IMG/VR virus record: IMGVR_UViG_3300033153_006523
Coordinates: 1-41,697 of that record
Source of the DNA: a virus
Length of the DNA stretch: 41,697 bases
Direction: 5' to 3' (one strand)
In this document: one piece after another, positions 1-6,334 of the stretch
How the letters are laid out: each line of letters starts with the position of its first letter
Numbering within the stretch: the stretch's first letter is position 1
Notes under the pieces: generated by a model
Seen by the model: the letters and a program-made list of their open reading frames with translations, nothing else
What the model was told of the DNA's origin: nothing
Databases searched by the model: none
Translations under genes and position numbers: made by a program

Positions 1-342
1 TAATTCATTACACCAATCTTTGAGTATTTGCGTTTTTCCTTTGTAGGTAATATTTATATTGCGTTTTGTGTTTCTTAATTGTTCAGATCTTGTAACCCAT
101 CTACAGTTTTCTTTATAGTATCCTTTATTATTATTAATTCTATCTAGAGTGAGTTCATCGTGATACCCATCCTTCACATCTTTCCAAAAATTGGAAAAAC
201 TTTTTCTCCACCTTCTACATACTTTGATTCCACAACCGCCATAGCATTTATAGTTTTTATTATTAGGATTATGACACCGCTGGATCATACTTGCCCAGAC
301 TGAATATTGCCTTCCTCTATTTGGCCTATTATTAGCTTTCAT
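1..342 (-). CDS. HNH/AP2-like phage protein, 3' end cut off by window edge
   Basis: The reading frame starts at the ATG at 342 and stays open to base 1, giving 114 residues without a stop. The visible protein has the pattern of a widespread phage family related to HNH or AP2-type homing endonucleases: YSVWASMIQRCHNPNN, then a YGGCGIKVCRRW stretch, F-x-NFWKD, a TLDRINNNKGYY motif and NCRWVTRSEQ-x-RN. Conserved Cys and His residues suggest metal binding. The start overlaps the end of the upstream gene by 11 bases, so translation is probably coupled. The C-terminus, where this family often has a helix-turn-helix, lies outside the window. Confidence 0.7.
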   Translation of the reverse strand, partial: MKANNRPNRGRQYSVWASMIQRCHNPNNKNYKCYGGCGIKVCRRWRKSFSNFWKDVKDGYHDELTLDRINNNKGYYKENCRWVTRSEQLRNTKRNINITYKGKTQILKDWCNEL

Positions 343-691
343 TTGGAAACATAGTTAATAGAAACTTAAATAATTGCCTCCCCTCTTCCGTATCCTCTTC
401 CTTAATATCCTGTAATGATTTGGTGAAGCCGCAAGGCCTCCAGAATCGTAGAAGTTTGACACTTTTAGAGAGATAGAAGTTTGAAGGTTCTTCAAAGTTC
501 AGTCTCAGTCCTCCATGATGGTATATCTCTTCTAAAACATCACCAATATTAACAGGACTATTTATCTCTTCGTAGCAAAGCTGCCCTTCCTCTGTAATCT
601 TTCGTTCAAATGGAAATTCATCTTCTAAATCTGGAGCCATCATCTTTCTTGCTAATCTATCGATCAAATTTTCTACCTGTTCTTTCTTCAT
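332..691 (-). CDS. Hypothetical early protein, 119 aa
   Basis: I do not recognise this protein. It is soluble and charged, with an acidic N-terminal half (DLEDEFPFERKITEEGQ) and no membrane segment or cysteine cluster; single Cys residues lie near 39 and 87. Its start has the leader AACCAAAAAGCTC just before ATG, almost the same as the leaders of the next two upstream starts. It sits 11 bases from the neighbouring gene in the leftward operon. A small regulatory or host-takeover protein is possible but nothing in the sequence shows this. Confidence 0.6.
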   Translation of the reverse strand: MKKEQVENLIDRLARKMMAPDLEDEFPFERKITEEGQLCYEEINSPVNIGDVLEEIYHHGGLRLNFEEPSNFYLSKSVKLLRFWRPCGFTKSLQDIKEEDTEEGRQLFKFLLTMFPNES

Positions 692-702
692 GAGCTTTTT
701 GG

Positions 703-909
703 TTAAAATGTTAAGTCTTTATAGCTAGTTGCAGCGGCAGTATAGTCTTTCCAGTGGTCTAGATCCCAGTTCCCATTTGCCTTATATACCACAAATGCTG
801 TGCCGCTGAGATCAGAAAAGGATTTGATCTTCCCCCTCTCCTCTTCCAGGCTTCCTTTCCTATAGTAGACCCACTGTCCCAAGTCTTTTTTTGTTAGTGC
901 TTTAATCAT
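703..909 (-). CDS. Small conserved-type phage protein, 68 aa
   Basis: This is a short protein of a type often seen in phage early regions: an N-terminal LTKKDLGQWVYYRK block, a beta-rich middle (KIKSFSD, TAFVVYK) and a C-terminal WKDYTAAATSYKDLTF block. It looks like a small beta-barrel, but no function is known to me. Its start is in the 8-base overlap ATGATTAA with the stop of a 14-codon reading frame at 902-946. The leader repeats the AACCAAAAAGAT motif of the adjacent starts. Confidence 0.65.
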   Translation of the reverse strand: MIKALTKKDLGQWVYYRKGSLEEERGKIKSFSDLSGTAFVVYKANGNWDLDHWKDYTAAATSYKDLTF

Positions 910-946
910 CTTTTTGGTTACAAGCGTCTAATATTTCTTTATTCAT
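902..946 (-). CDS. Possible 14-residue leader peptide
   Basis: ATG at 946 opens a 14-codon frame (MNKEILDACNQKDD) that ends in an ATGATTAA overlap with the next gene. Both this start and the following one are preceded by the same AACCAAAAAGAT sequence, so the segment may be a duplicated initiation site rather than a functional peptide. No homology can be judged at this size. Confidence 0.25.
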   Translation of the reverse strand: MNKEILDACNQKDD

Positions 947-993
947 GATCTTTTTGGTTATGATATCTTCCACACACCAGAATCCTCAGTCTG

Positions 994-1194
994 TCACAAT
1001 TTGTGACAATCTGCACAAATGGCTTGATCTATTAGCCCATGTGGGGTTTTCGTCGGTTTTAATTCGTGTGCTTCAAAGCGTCGATGACAATTAATGCAAG
1101 ATTTATAAACCTTGAAGGCGCAACAAGGTTCTATGTTCCCAGGAACTTGATGCATAGGATCTTCACACATAAATGGTGTGTAATCTTGTTTCAT
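994..1194 (-). CDS. Small Cys/His-rich (zinc-ribbon-like) protein
   Basis: The 66-residue protein has three cysteine pairs or near-pairs: CC near residue 24, C-x2-C in SCINCHRRF, and C-x2-C in ICADCHKL close to the C-terminus. The last two pairs are about 25 residues apart, as in treble-clef or zinc-ribbon knuckles, so one bound zinc is likely. The start codon overlaps the stop of the upstream gene as ATGA. Such proteins in phage early operons often bind nucleic acid or act as partners of HNH enzymes; the role here is not known. Confidence 0.6.
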   Translation of the reverse strand: MKQDYTPFMCEDPMHQVPGNIEPCCAFKVYKSCINCHRRFEAHELKPTKTPHGLIDQAICADCHKL

Positions 1195-1376
1195 AGTTTG
1201 AAAGCACTTAAAAAATAAAAATATACCCTTTCTCCATATTGACTTTCTACCTGATGCATAGCCTCTTGTATACTCCAGCCTTTTCGTAATTGCCCACTAA
1301 AAAACTTTAAAGCCCTCAATACTTCTATTGAAAGGGCTTTCTCATCTCTAATTTTGATTCGCGCTTCTTTATTCAT
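1191..1376 (-). CDS. Hypothetical protein, 61 aa
   Basis: The frame can be extended upstream to 1505, but I prefer the ATG at 1376. It overlaps the previous stop as ATGAATAA, the same 8-base join used at 1988 and 29063, and it removes a long overlap with the previous gene. The protein MNKEARIKIRDEKALS... is basic and mostly helical, with a GWSIQEAMHQVESQYG segment that could be part of a small helix-turn-helix. No function is recognised. Confidence 0.55.
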   Translation of the reverse strand: MNKEARIKIRDEKALSIEVLRALKFFSGQLRKGWSIQEAMHQVESQYGERVYFYFLSAFKL

Positions 1377-1779
1377 GATCTTTTTTAAAGAATAATGAGT
1401 GCTGTTCAATATATTTCTCGGCTTCTTGTTTTCGCTTTTGATATAACATATGTAGAATTTCCTCTGAACGAATTTTGTAATACTCTCCAAAGAATGAACT
1501 AGCATACTTACAAGCTATATCATTAAGGAAGTCGTAGGCTGGAAGCGGGGATGATTCATTATACCCTTTGTTTGGGAAGGGTTCCTCGTTTTTCACAAGT
1601 TCACATTCATAATCACTCTCATCTATATCATTGAACGGAATGAATCCCTTTGTATTATAGTGGTTATATTTCTTCCAACTCTTCCTTGTATCCACATAGA
1701 CATACTCACTCTCCAGCTTACACCCAGCCTCATGGAGCTTTCGAGATAATTCTAGTGAAGTGTAGTTTTCTTTTTTCAT
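1369..1779 (-). CDS. Conserved-type phage hypothetical protein, 136 aa
   Basis: The pattern is one I recognise from many phage and metagenome early regions, though without known function: an N-terminal LSRKLHEAGCKLESEYVYV block, a variable middle, a LPAYDFLNDIACKYA block and a C-terminal helix ending QKRKQEAEKYIEQH. It has no membrane segment. Starts 6 bases from the previous stop and is followed directly by an overlapping gene, so it belongs to the leftward operon. Confidence 0.65.
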   Translation of the reverse strand: MKKENYTSLELSRKLHEAGCKLESEYVYVDTRKSWKKYNHYNTKGFIPFNDIDESDYECELVKNEEPFPNKGYNESSPLPAYDFLNDIACKYASSFFGEYYKIRSEEILHMLYQKRKQEAEKYIEQHSLFFKKDHE

Positions 1780-1784
1780 ATGAC

Positions 1785-1988
1785 TTAAAAATTATATTTA
1801 TAAAATTTATCAATAACTTTAAATAGCTCATGCGTGTCAATGGTCATTCCTTCCCCTTCCCATGTTTCAATCCATACGGTTTTCTTGTCAAGTTTCATGA
1901 TTGTATATGTTCCTATTTCAATAGAACATCCTGATTCTTTAGCTTTGTTGATTTCATGATCAATGGGTTTTAGTTCTTTTTTATTCAT
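1785..1988 (-). CDS. Hypothetical protein, 67 aa
   Basis: The ATG at 1988 is preferred over the one at 1997 because it forms an ATGAATAA overlap with the upstream stop, as at 1376. The protein begins MNKKELKPIDHEINKAKESG and continues with short beta strands (IEIGTYTIMKLDKKTVWIETWEGEG), then a C-terminal helix. It resembles a small alpha/beta fold. No function is recognised. Confidence 0.55.
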   Translation of the reverse strand: MNKKELKPIDHEINKAKESGCSIEIGTYTIMKLDKKTVWIETWEGEGMTIDTHELFKVIDKFYKYNF

Positions 1989-2193
1989 AATCTTCATGGG
2001 TAATTACCGTTCCATTGGCTGTATCCACTAAAACAAAATCTTCCCTTTTATTATAAAAATGTTTATCATCCTTTGGCAACAAAGTGCATGGCACCCACAC
2101 ACCTATCACACCGTCTCTACCATGTACTTCTACTTTCATGTGTTTGTACTTGGAGAACTTTTGCTGGAATAGTCTGGCAGTTACTTTGTTCAT
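1981..2193 (-). CDS. Hypothetical protein, 70 aa
   Basis: A small protein with a helical N-terminus (NKVTARLFQQKFSKY) followed by beta strands around VEVHGRDGVIGVWVPCTLLP and an acidic end. The start overlaps the previous stop as ATGA. It resembles small beta-barrel phage proteins, but I cannot place it in a family. Confidence 0.55.
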   Translation of the reverse strand: MNKVTARLFQQKFSKYKHMKVEVHGRDGVIGVWVPCTLLPKDDKHFYNKREDFVLVDTANGTVITHEDYE

Positions 2194-2432
2194 TTAATTA
2201 TTATTAAATATGTCAACATCCCTAAAAAGATAAACTCAACTACGCCAATAAATATATATACTATATTTGTATGCAAATTTCTCCTGTCAATTTCCTTATC
2301 TATTCTTTCCTTTGTTAAATATTTTCCGTAAGGCTGCAACCTCAACAGCGCAAGATATGGAATGCTTAGCGCGTTGCGAGCTTGTCCCTTTTCTATAATA
2401 TCAAAGATTTCGTTTACATTATCTTTCTTCAT
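2190..2432 (-). CDS. Small membrane protein, one C-terminal TM helix
   Basis: Residues 1 to about 54 are soluble and charged (with SIPYLALLRLQPYGKYLTKERID); residues 56 to 78 form one strongly hydrophobic segment, IVYIFIGVVEFIFLGMLTYL, so the protein is likely tail-anchored in the inner membrane. It lies with other small membrane proteins in the early operon, close to a lysozyme-like gene, so a lysis or membrane-modifying role is possible. This is inference from context only. Confidence 0.55.
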   Translation of the reverse strand: MKKDNVNEIFDIIEKGQARNALSIPYLALLRLQPYGKYLTKERIDKEIDRRNLHTNIVYIFIGVVEFIFLGMLTYLIIIK

Positions 2433-2441
2433 AAGTTGTTA

Positions 2442-2753
2442 TTAAGATACTTCCCATACACCAGACTCTCCATCATCATTATCATACTGTGAGCTCGGAA
2501 TTGTATCTCTTGCAGGCGGCACATTTCTTGATGGTAACGTATCAGGGATTTTTTCGTCCTCAGCTAACGAATTAATAGTAGGAGCTACGGCATCTATTGT
2601 CACAATAACCTGCTGCGGGTCATTAGTTCCTATGGCTTCTCTAATTTTCTTCTGAACGGCATCAATAGTCCATGTATTTTCTTCAGTTCTGAGCTCTTCT
2701 ATTGCAAATCCTAATTGGAGAAGTGTGTGTTCTGTTGATAAAGGTTGTTTCAT
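2442..2753 (-). CDS. Acidic hypothetical protein, 103 aa
   Basis: An upstream ATG at 2792 exists, but the ATG at 2753 (MKQPLSTEHTLLQLG) is preferred because it lies 2 bases past the stop of the previous gene and avoids overlap. The N-terminal 60 residues look helical and include a repeated-charge stretch (AIEELRTEENTWTIDAVQKK). The C-terminal 35 residues are proline-rich and acidic (DNDDGESGVWEVS) and probably disordered. Function unknown. Confidence 0.55.
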   Translation of the reverse strand: MKQPLSTEHTLLQLGFAIEELRTEENTWTIDAVQKKIREAIGTNDPQQVIVTIDAVAPTINSLAEDEKIPDTLPSRNVPPARDTIPSSQYDNDDGESGVWEVS

Positions 2754-2755
2754 TT

Positions 2756-3193
2756 TTATTGGTTGTAATAATAATTTACGATCCTTAGCCAATTGTCAGG
2801 TCTGTCATTTCCAGTATACAGTTTAGCTAAACTATAATCAGGATACCTTTTATATACGCGCTGCCATAATTCCTTGAATGCTGCATAACTTTCTTCTTTG
2901 CTATTGAACCTTCTCAATTGCCTCTTCCCGTTTGGCCAGTGCATAATGCCGTGACAATTTAAGTACTTTCCAGCTCCGAGTGTACAATCTTTAGTCTCGG
3001 CCATGGCTACAGCGTAGGCCAACTTGTTAAGGTCAACAGCAGTAGTCCCGCTATTAGTAATGTCATGGCTGCTACTATAATTACTATCACTGCTACTGTT
3101 GCTATTTTTATTATTCTCTTTGCTGTTATTTCCATTTTGATTATCGTTAATAATATTTAGTTTTACATCTGCTTGCGGATGATTTAAAAACAT
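2756..3193 (-). CDS. Lysozyme/transglycosylase-like protein with Asn/Ser-rich N-terminus
   Basis: Residues about 20 to 50 are an Asn/Ser/Asp-rich low-complexity linker. Residues 55 to 145 form a compact domain beginning LAYAVAMAETKDCTLG, with a likely catalytic Glu in AMAET, a CHGIMHW block, a SKEESYAAFKELW helix and a C-terminal DNWLRIVNYYYNQ. This layout resembles a small lysozyme-like or glucosaminidase-like fold acting on peptidoglycan. No signal peptide is visible. The start overlaps the end of the upstream membrane-protein gene by 10 bases, so the pair may act together. The assignment rests on pattern only. Confidence 0.5.
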   Translation of the reverse strand: MFLNHPQADVKLNIINDNQNGNNSKENNKNSNSSSDSNYSSSHDITNSGTTAVDLNKLAYAVAMAETKDCTLGAGKYLNCHGIMHWPNGKRQLRRFNSKEESYAAFKELWQRVYKRYPDYSLAKLYTGNDRPDNWLRIVNYYYNQ

Positions 3194-3501
3194 CCATTAA
3201 ATTCTTCATCAACCTCTAATCCTTTCATTTTCTTATAAGCTTTTAAAGCTTTCCATGATTGACACATTGTCTCCTTATTAGCCTCATGTGCCTTTTTTGC
3301 TGCTTCGAGAGTATTTACTCCTTCCTGATACGATACAGATACGTTTTTAAACGTCATATTAAGCGATTCTAGCGTTGCATCTTTCTCATAGGCCTCAACC
3401 GTCGCAATTAAAATTAGAAGCCCAAATACGAAGAGTATGATAGCGATTGTGACTTTTGTGACTTTAGATTTTAGTGTATTGTCAAAGTTTAAATTTTTCA
3501 T
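3184..3501 (-). CDS. Membrane-anchored protein with helical outer domain
   Basis: The 105-residue protein has a basic N-terminus (KNLNFDNTLKSKVTKVT), one transmembrane segment at about residues 18 to 37 (IAIILFVFGLLILIATV) and then a helical exported part of about 65 residues with two cysteines near 80 and 104. This is the N-in, C-out layout of i-spanins and similar lysis accessory proteins. It directly precedes a lysozyme-like gene with a 10-base overlap. A spanin-like role is suggested by topology and position but not proven. Confidence 0.5.
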   Translation of the reverse strand: MKNLNFDNTLKSKVTKVTIAIILFVFGLLILIATVEAYEKDATLESLNMTFKNVSVSYQEGVNTLEAAKKAHEANKETMCQSWKALKAYKKMKGLEVDEEFNGCF

Positions 3502-3542
3502 GTTTGTTTTAGGTTATTTGTTTTAAGATTTAATAGAAGTTT

Positions 3543-3758
3543 TTAGCCATCGCCAGAGCCATAGCCATCGCCAGAGCCATCGCCAGAGCCAGAGCCATCG
3601 CCATCGCCAGAGCCATAGCCATAGCCATCGCCATAGCCAGAGCCATAGCCAGAGCCAGAGCCATAGCCAGAGCCATAGCCAGAGCCATAGCCATAGCCAT
3701 CGCCAGAGCCATAGCCAGAGCCAGAGCCAGAGCCAGAGCCAGAATTTAGTGTTCCCAT
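3543..3758 (-). CDS. Gly-X dipeptide repeat protein (X = Ser, Tyr or Asp)
   Basis: After a unique start MGTLNS the whole 71-residue protein is an unbroken Gly-X array in which X is only Ser, Tyr or Asp. The X codons are TCT, TAT and GAT, which differ by single bases, and Gly is almost always GGC. The DNA is a near-perfect hexamer array. I chose this frame because it has a unique non-repeat start 4 bases after the upstream stop; a second frame of the array reads Met-Ala/Leu-Ala and is also open. The product would be silk-like and disordered. It may be a linker, an adhesive or a surface peptide. Function unknown. Confidence 0.45.
   Translation of the reverse strand: MGTLNSGSGSGSGSGYGSGDGYGYGSGYGSGYGSGSGYGSGYGDGYGYGSGDGDGSGSGDGSGDGYGSGDG
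3546..3741 (-). repeat. Hexanucleotide tandem array, about 196 bp
   Basis: On the plus strand the array is made of GCCAGA, GCCATA and GCCATC units in irregular order, about 33 copies. It is uninterrupted. Variation affects only the last bases of each unit, which produces the Ser/Tyr/Asp choice in the encoded Gly-X protein. Such an array can expand or contract by slippage. Confidence 0.9.
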
Positions 3759-3762
3759 ATTT

Positions 3763-4206
3763 TTATAAGTTAGATAATTTAAGTTTAGGTTTGTTTCTTC
3801 CCTCCCCTGCGTACCTCAACCTATCGCACGCTCTGCAAATTCTGCTAGTATTATACATTCTGGTGTTTAATTCGTCATATTTATGGTCACGCTTGCAATG
3901 TGTTTTGTTTTTCTGTCCATTCCTATTCCTGATTAAACAATCATTGCTATTTTGTTTTTTAGTGCCCTCGTAAAGATGTTCAGGGTTTATACATTTTCTG
4001 TTGTCACATTTATGGAGTAAGCAATTGGTTGTAATTTCTCCATTCACTAGTTCCCAATAAAGGCGATGTAATATTCTTGTCTTGCATTGATAACTAATTA
4101 TCCCATATCCAGAAGTATTAAGGCTTCCTTGCCACTCCCAACACCTTTTGTCAGTCTTGATTATATTGTCAAATATTCTACTTTTAATTGGAGGAGGATA
4201 TCTCAT
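3763..4206 (-). CDS. HNH endonuclease (HNH_3-type) with C-terminal zinc finger
   Basis: The protein follows the phage HNH_3 pattern: CWEWQGSLNTSGYG near residue 22, LHRLYWELVNGEI, a NCLLHKCDNRKCINPEHLYEGT core with the HNH His and Asn positions, and a KKQNSND tail. After it comes a second metal-binding knuckle with CKRDH and CRACDRLR. It is a free-standing nuclease gene and cuts DNA at a specific site in related cases. It sits 3 bases after the upstream stop, within the operon. Confidence 0.85.
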   Translation of the reverse strand: MRYPPPIKSRIFDNIIKTDKRCWEWQGSLNTSGYGIISYQCKTRILHRLYWELVNGEITTNCLLHKCDNRKCINPEHLYEGTKKQNSNDCLIRNRNGQKNKTHCKRDHKYDELNTRMYNTSRICRACDRLRYAGEGRNKPKLKLSNL

Positions 4207-4209
4207 GGA

Positions 4210-4584
4210 TTATTGCGACCAAATTGCCACGGATTTAATGGATAATTTAGCTTTTTCAGTAACGTCCAGTACTTCAATTACTTCCGTAAGATCAATACTG
4301 TCGACTTCACATGGAAATTTGCAACCAGCAGGGTCGGATGTTCCATCGGTTGCTAGTTGAGATAATGAGGCCGCCCCCTTCCAATACCAAATTCTACGAG
4401 CATCCTTGATGGTAGCTTCTTTTCCTTTCCTTTTCTCGAGATAACCTGCAAATACTCCAGCGGAATATGTACGTACAATTACGTATTTCATCCCATCTCG
4501 TTTCTTTGCAGGAGTTTTAGATTCACTACCTTTTGGAACGTAGTCTATGCCATCTATGGTGATGGTCTTTTGGTCTTTTGTCAT
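4210..4584 (-). CDS. DUF6948-like phage protein
   Basis: A recurring phage family of unknown function. The key block is MKYVIVRTYSAGVFAGYLE, followed by RRIWYWKGAASLSQLATDG and a CKFPCEVDSIDLTEVIEV stretch, ending KSVAIWSQ. I recognise this pattern from many phage genomes as a DUF6948-type domain; the number is from memory. The first 30 residues are a variable extension. It is likely a small cytosolic beta-rich protein. It starts downstream of an operator-like palindrome at 4663. Confidence 0.6.
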   Translation of the reverse strand: MTKDQKTITIDGIDYVPKGSESKTPAKKRDGMKYVIVRTYSAGVFAGYLEKRKGKEATIKDARRIWYWKGAASLSQLATDGTSDPAGCKFPCEVDSIDLTEVIEVLDVTEKAKLSIKSVAIWSQ

Positions 4585-4662
4585 AGTTGATTATTAAGAT
4601 TTAAGTTTGTATCTATCTTTCTGTAGCTGTATACAAAGTGCATATGTTTGTTGTTGATCTAT

Positions 4663-4678
4663 TTGTTGATATCAACAA
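4663..4678. promoter_or_regulatory. Perfect 16-bp palindrome, operator-like
   Basis: TTGTTGATATCAACAA is a perfect palindrome. A second TTGTTGAT half-site lies at 4650-4657 and a partial inverted half (CATCAAC) lies at 4686-4692. The cluster is in one of the few non-coding gaps of the early operon (4585-4721). That gap otherwise holds only an 18-codon frame (minus strand, 4659-4715) that I do not call as a gene. Two-fold symmetry fits a dimeric repressor such as the XRE protein encoded nearby at 5509-5811; that link is inference. Confidence 0.45.
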
Positions 4679-4721
4679 TATGATCCATCAACGGCCTGAT
4701 TTTGTTTTTGTTCATAGGCGA

Positions 4722-4907
4722 TTATTTTATGTAGTAACATGATTTTAGGTATTCTGATAAAATTGCACCAATAACAAAAAGAATTGCTATTACTGTGCTT
4801 TCGATACTTAAGAACTCTACGTTATTATAAGCAATAAGGAATGTGCAGCCCAATATCCAGTCCCACCATGAAAATGTTATTTTCGCTAATTTTGATGGAG
4901 TCTTCAT
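4722..4907 (-). CDS. Small membrane protein, two TM helices
   Basis: The 61-residue protein has two hydrophobic segments, roughly residues 13 to 28 (WWDWILGCTFLIAY) and 35 to 54 (IESTVIAILFVIGAILSEYL), joined by a short acidic loop. The small size and two-helix layout resemble class II holins or small accessory membrane proteins. It starts 2 bases after the stop of another tiny membrane protein at 4909-5010. Confidence 0.5.
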   Translation of the reverse strand: MKTPSKLAKITFSWWDWILGCTFLIAYNNVEFLSIESTVIAILFVIGAILSEYLKSCYYIK

Positions 4908-4908
4908 A

Positions 4909-5010
4909 TTAAGTAAAAATTAATTGATATATCACTATCGGAAGTAGTATTACTGAGGCTGTCAGAAGGAAGCCTGCGGTAAAGTAAATGATTTTGTCTA
5001 TTAATGGCAT
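4909..5010 (-). CDS. Tiny membrane peptide, 33 aa
   Basis: ATG at 5010 opens a 33-codon frame whose product begins MPLIDKIIYFTAGFLLTASV. Residues 7 to 31 form one hydrophobic helix. It ends 2 bases before the next membrane-protein gene and shares its A/T-rich leader. Its tight spacing between genes supports it being real. A holin-like or regulatory membrane peptide is possible. Confidence 0.45.
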   Translation of the reverse strand: MPLIDKIIYFTAGFLLTASVILLPIVIYQLIFT

Positions 5011-5031
5011 AGTGTTTTTATTAAGGAATCA

Positions 5032-5172
5032 TTATATCATATCATTCTTTGGTTTCTTTGTCAATAGTCGTTTGCCGCCCTGTCGTGTCCTCAACCCCCT
5101 ATGAATTCTTGACCCAAAGAGAGTAAGTAGGATCACGAGCAGCGCAGCAAGTTGGTTATTTTTTAAGTTCAT
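5032..5172 (-). CDS. Small membrane protein with basic C-terminus, 46 aa
   Basis: The frame can be extended to 5217, but the ATG at 5172 is preferred because it begins just before the hydrophobic segment and cuts the overlap with the upstream gene to 17 bases. The product MNLKNNQLAALLVILLTLFG has one N-terminal TM helix followed by a strongly basic tail (RGLRTRQGGKRLLTKKPK). It may be anchored in the membrane with its tail inside. Function unknown. Confidence 0.4.
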   Translation of the reverse strand: MNLKNNQLAALLVILLTLFGSRIHRGLRTRQGGKRLLTKKPKNDMI

Positions 5173-5407
5173 TGATTTCATCATTAAGCATTGCGTATAA
5201 TTCTCCAATATCTCCATAGGAGCTGGTCCCTATTGCTGCTTCAAGCTCATCTATTACTCCATCCTTTGCAGCTTCGCGAAGCTCTTTCTTGTTGAGCACT
5301 GCTTTGTTGATACATCTTATAGCGTTTCTTATATTTACTTTGGCTACACCTAGCCACACTATGCGAGCCTTAAGCCTATCAATTTTCTCCTGTTTTGAGT
5401 GTCCCAT
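5156..5407 (-). CDS. Helical hypothetical protein, 83 aa
   Basis: I use the ATG at 5407 (MGHSKQEKIDRLKARIVW) rather than the one at 5449, because the extra 14 residues are hydrophobic and look like translated leader. The product is nearly all helix, with a basic first half and an acidic second half ending ELYAMLNDEINELKK, so a coiled-coil dimer is likely. No known family is recognised. Confidence 0.5.
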   Translation of the reverse strand: MGHSKQEKIDRLKARIVWLGVAKVNIRNAIRCINKAVLNKKELREAAKDGVIDELEAAIGTSSYGDIGELYAMLNDEINELKK

Positions 5408-5508
5408 AGTAGTGATGTTAATGATTATGGTTTGGGCTGGAAGGACCAAGGATGCAAGTTCACAACATCCCCTGCATATTCCCCATATTTTGCAGGACTC
5501 CAGTTTAT

Positions 5509-5811
5509 TTAATTAATTTTGTTTTCAGAAGAGTCTTCTCTTTTAAATTCTTCAATAAGCTTATATACAAGATCGAAATCGAAGTATATTAAATCCTCTG
5601 GTATGCATTCAAGGGCAATACAAAGTCGAGCAAGTCTATAGATGCCTGGTTGATTTTTTTGTTTTTCAACTAGATAAATATATGGATGTATTGATTTAGT
5701 TATTTTTTCAAGAGCATATTGAGATAATCCGTGATTAATCCTAACATCTTTTACATTATTTCTGATGCACCGCGTCACTGTTGAATGTTTTGTTATTTGC
5801 TTTTCGGACAT
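5509..5811 (-). CDS. XRE-family helix-turn-helix regulator
   Basis: Residues 16 to 75 form a Cro/C1-type helix-turn-helix domain: NNVKDVRINHGLSQYALEKI, then IHPYIYLVEKQKNQPGIYRLARLCIAL and IPEDLIYFD. The usual positions for the turn and for the fifth helix are present. It is about 100 residues, with only a short acidic tail and no cleavage domain, so it acts as a small repressor or activator. It likely controls part of the early operon and is a candidate for the palindrome at 4663. Confidence 0.8.
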   Translation of the reverse strand: MSEKQITKHSTVTRCIRNNVKDVRINHGLSQYALEKITKSIHPYIYLVEKQKNQPGIYRLARLCIALECIPEDLIYFDFDLVYKLIEEFKREDSSENKIN

Positions 5812-5842
5812 AGTGTTTTGTTAAGTTTTAATGGTGGTTATT

Positions 5843-6328
5843 TTACCCTTTACGTTTCTTTTTCTTTTCTTTCTTGAAGTATGATTTATTTCCATGGCGT
5901 TCACACCCCATGCACTTACCTGATTTGCCTGCGATGAATCCGCATTTACATAACTTGTCATTGTCATTGAGCTGCACTCTTTGGCCATTAGGAAGGATAT
6001 GATCCGTTGGATTTTCTATCGCTTTTCTATTGCCTTCTATCGCTCCTTCTAACTCTTCAGGCTCCGTCTCTGGGATTTCAACTTCTCCTTTATGAGCTTT
6101 GGTATGGCAGCTTTTTGATTCACATATACATACACCATTATCAGTGTCAAATTTTAAATCTGGACGAGCTTTTTGAGTGTGGGGATGGTGATGCGCGCAG
6201 ACATAAGTGTTTAATCCATTTTCATTAAAATACATAGAATATGAATAGTCAGTGCCACATACGCAACAGATATATTTGTCACGCTCACATACTACCTTGT
6301 GGAATTCTTGTAGGTTTTTTACTATCAT
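5843..6328 (-). CDS. HNH-like metal-binding protein with second zinc knuckle
   Basis: The N-terminal 90 residues carry C-x2-C (CCVCGTDYSYS), a YVCAHHHPHTQKARPDLKFDTDNG block and CICESKSCHTKAHKGE, which is the layout of HNH proteins with several added metal ligands. A charged linker follows, and then a zinc ribbon with CKCG and CMGCERHG. The last 15 residues are poly-basic (KKEKKKKRKG), fitting DNA binding. It probably nicks or binds DNA; catalytic activity cannot be judged. Confidence 0.65.
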   Translation of the reverse strand: MIVKNLQEFHKVVCERDKYICCVCGTDYSYSMYFNENGLNTYVCAHHHPHTQKARPDLKFDTDNGVCICESKSCHTKAHKGEVEIPETEPEELEGAIEGNRKAIENPTDHILPNGQRVQLNDNDKLCKCGFIAGKSGKCMGCERHGNKSYFKKEKKKKRKG

Positions 6329-6334
6329 ATGAAA

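Noticed and set aside
1377-1505. Longer N-terminus for the gene at 1191
   Set aside because: It would overlap the previous gene by more than 130 bases; the ATG at 1376 has the usual 8-base overlap.
3530-3712. Met-Ala/Leu-Ala repeat frame on the minus strand
   Set aside because: It is another frame of the hexamer array. The Gly-X frame has a unique start next to the upstream stop, so it is preferred.
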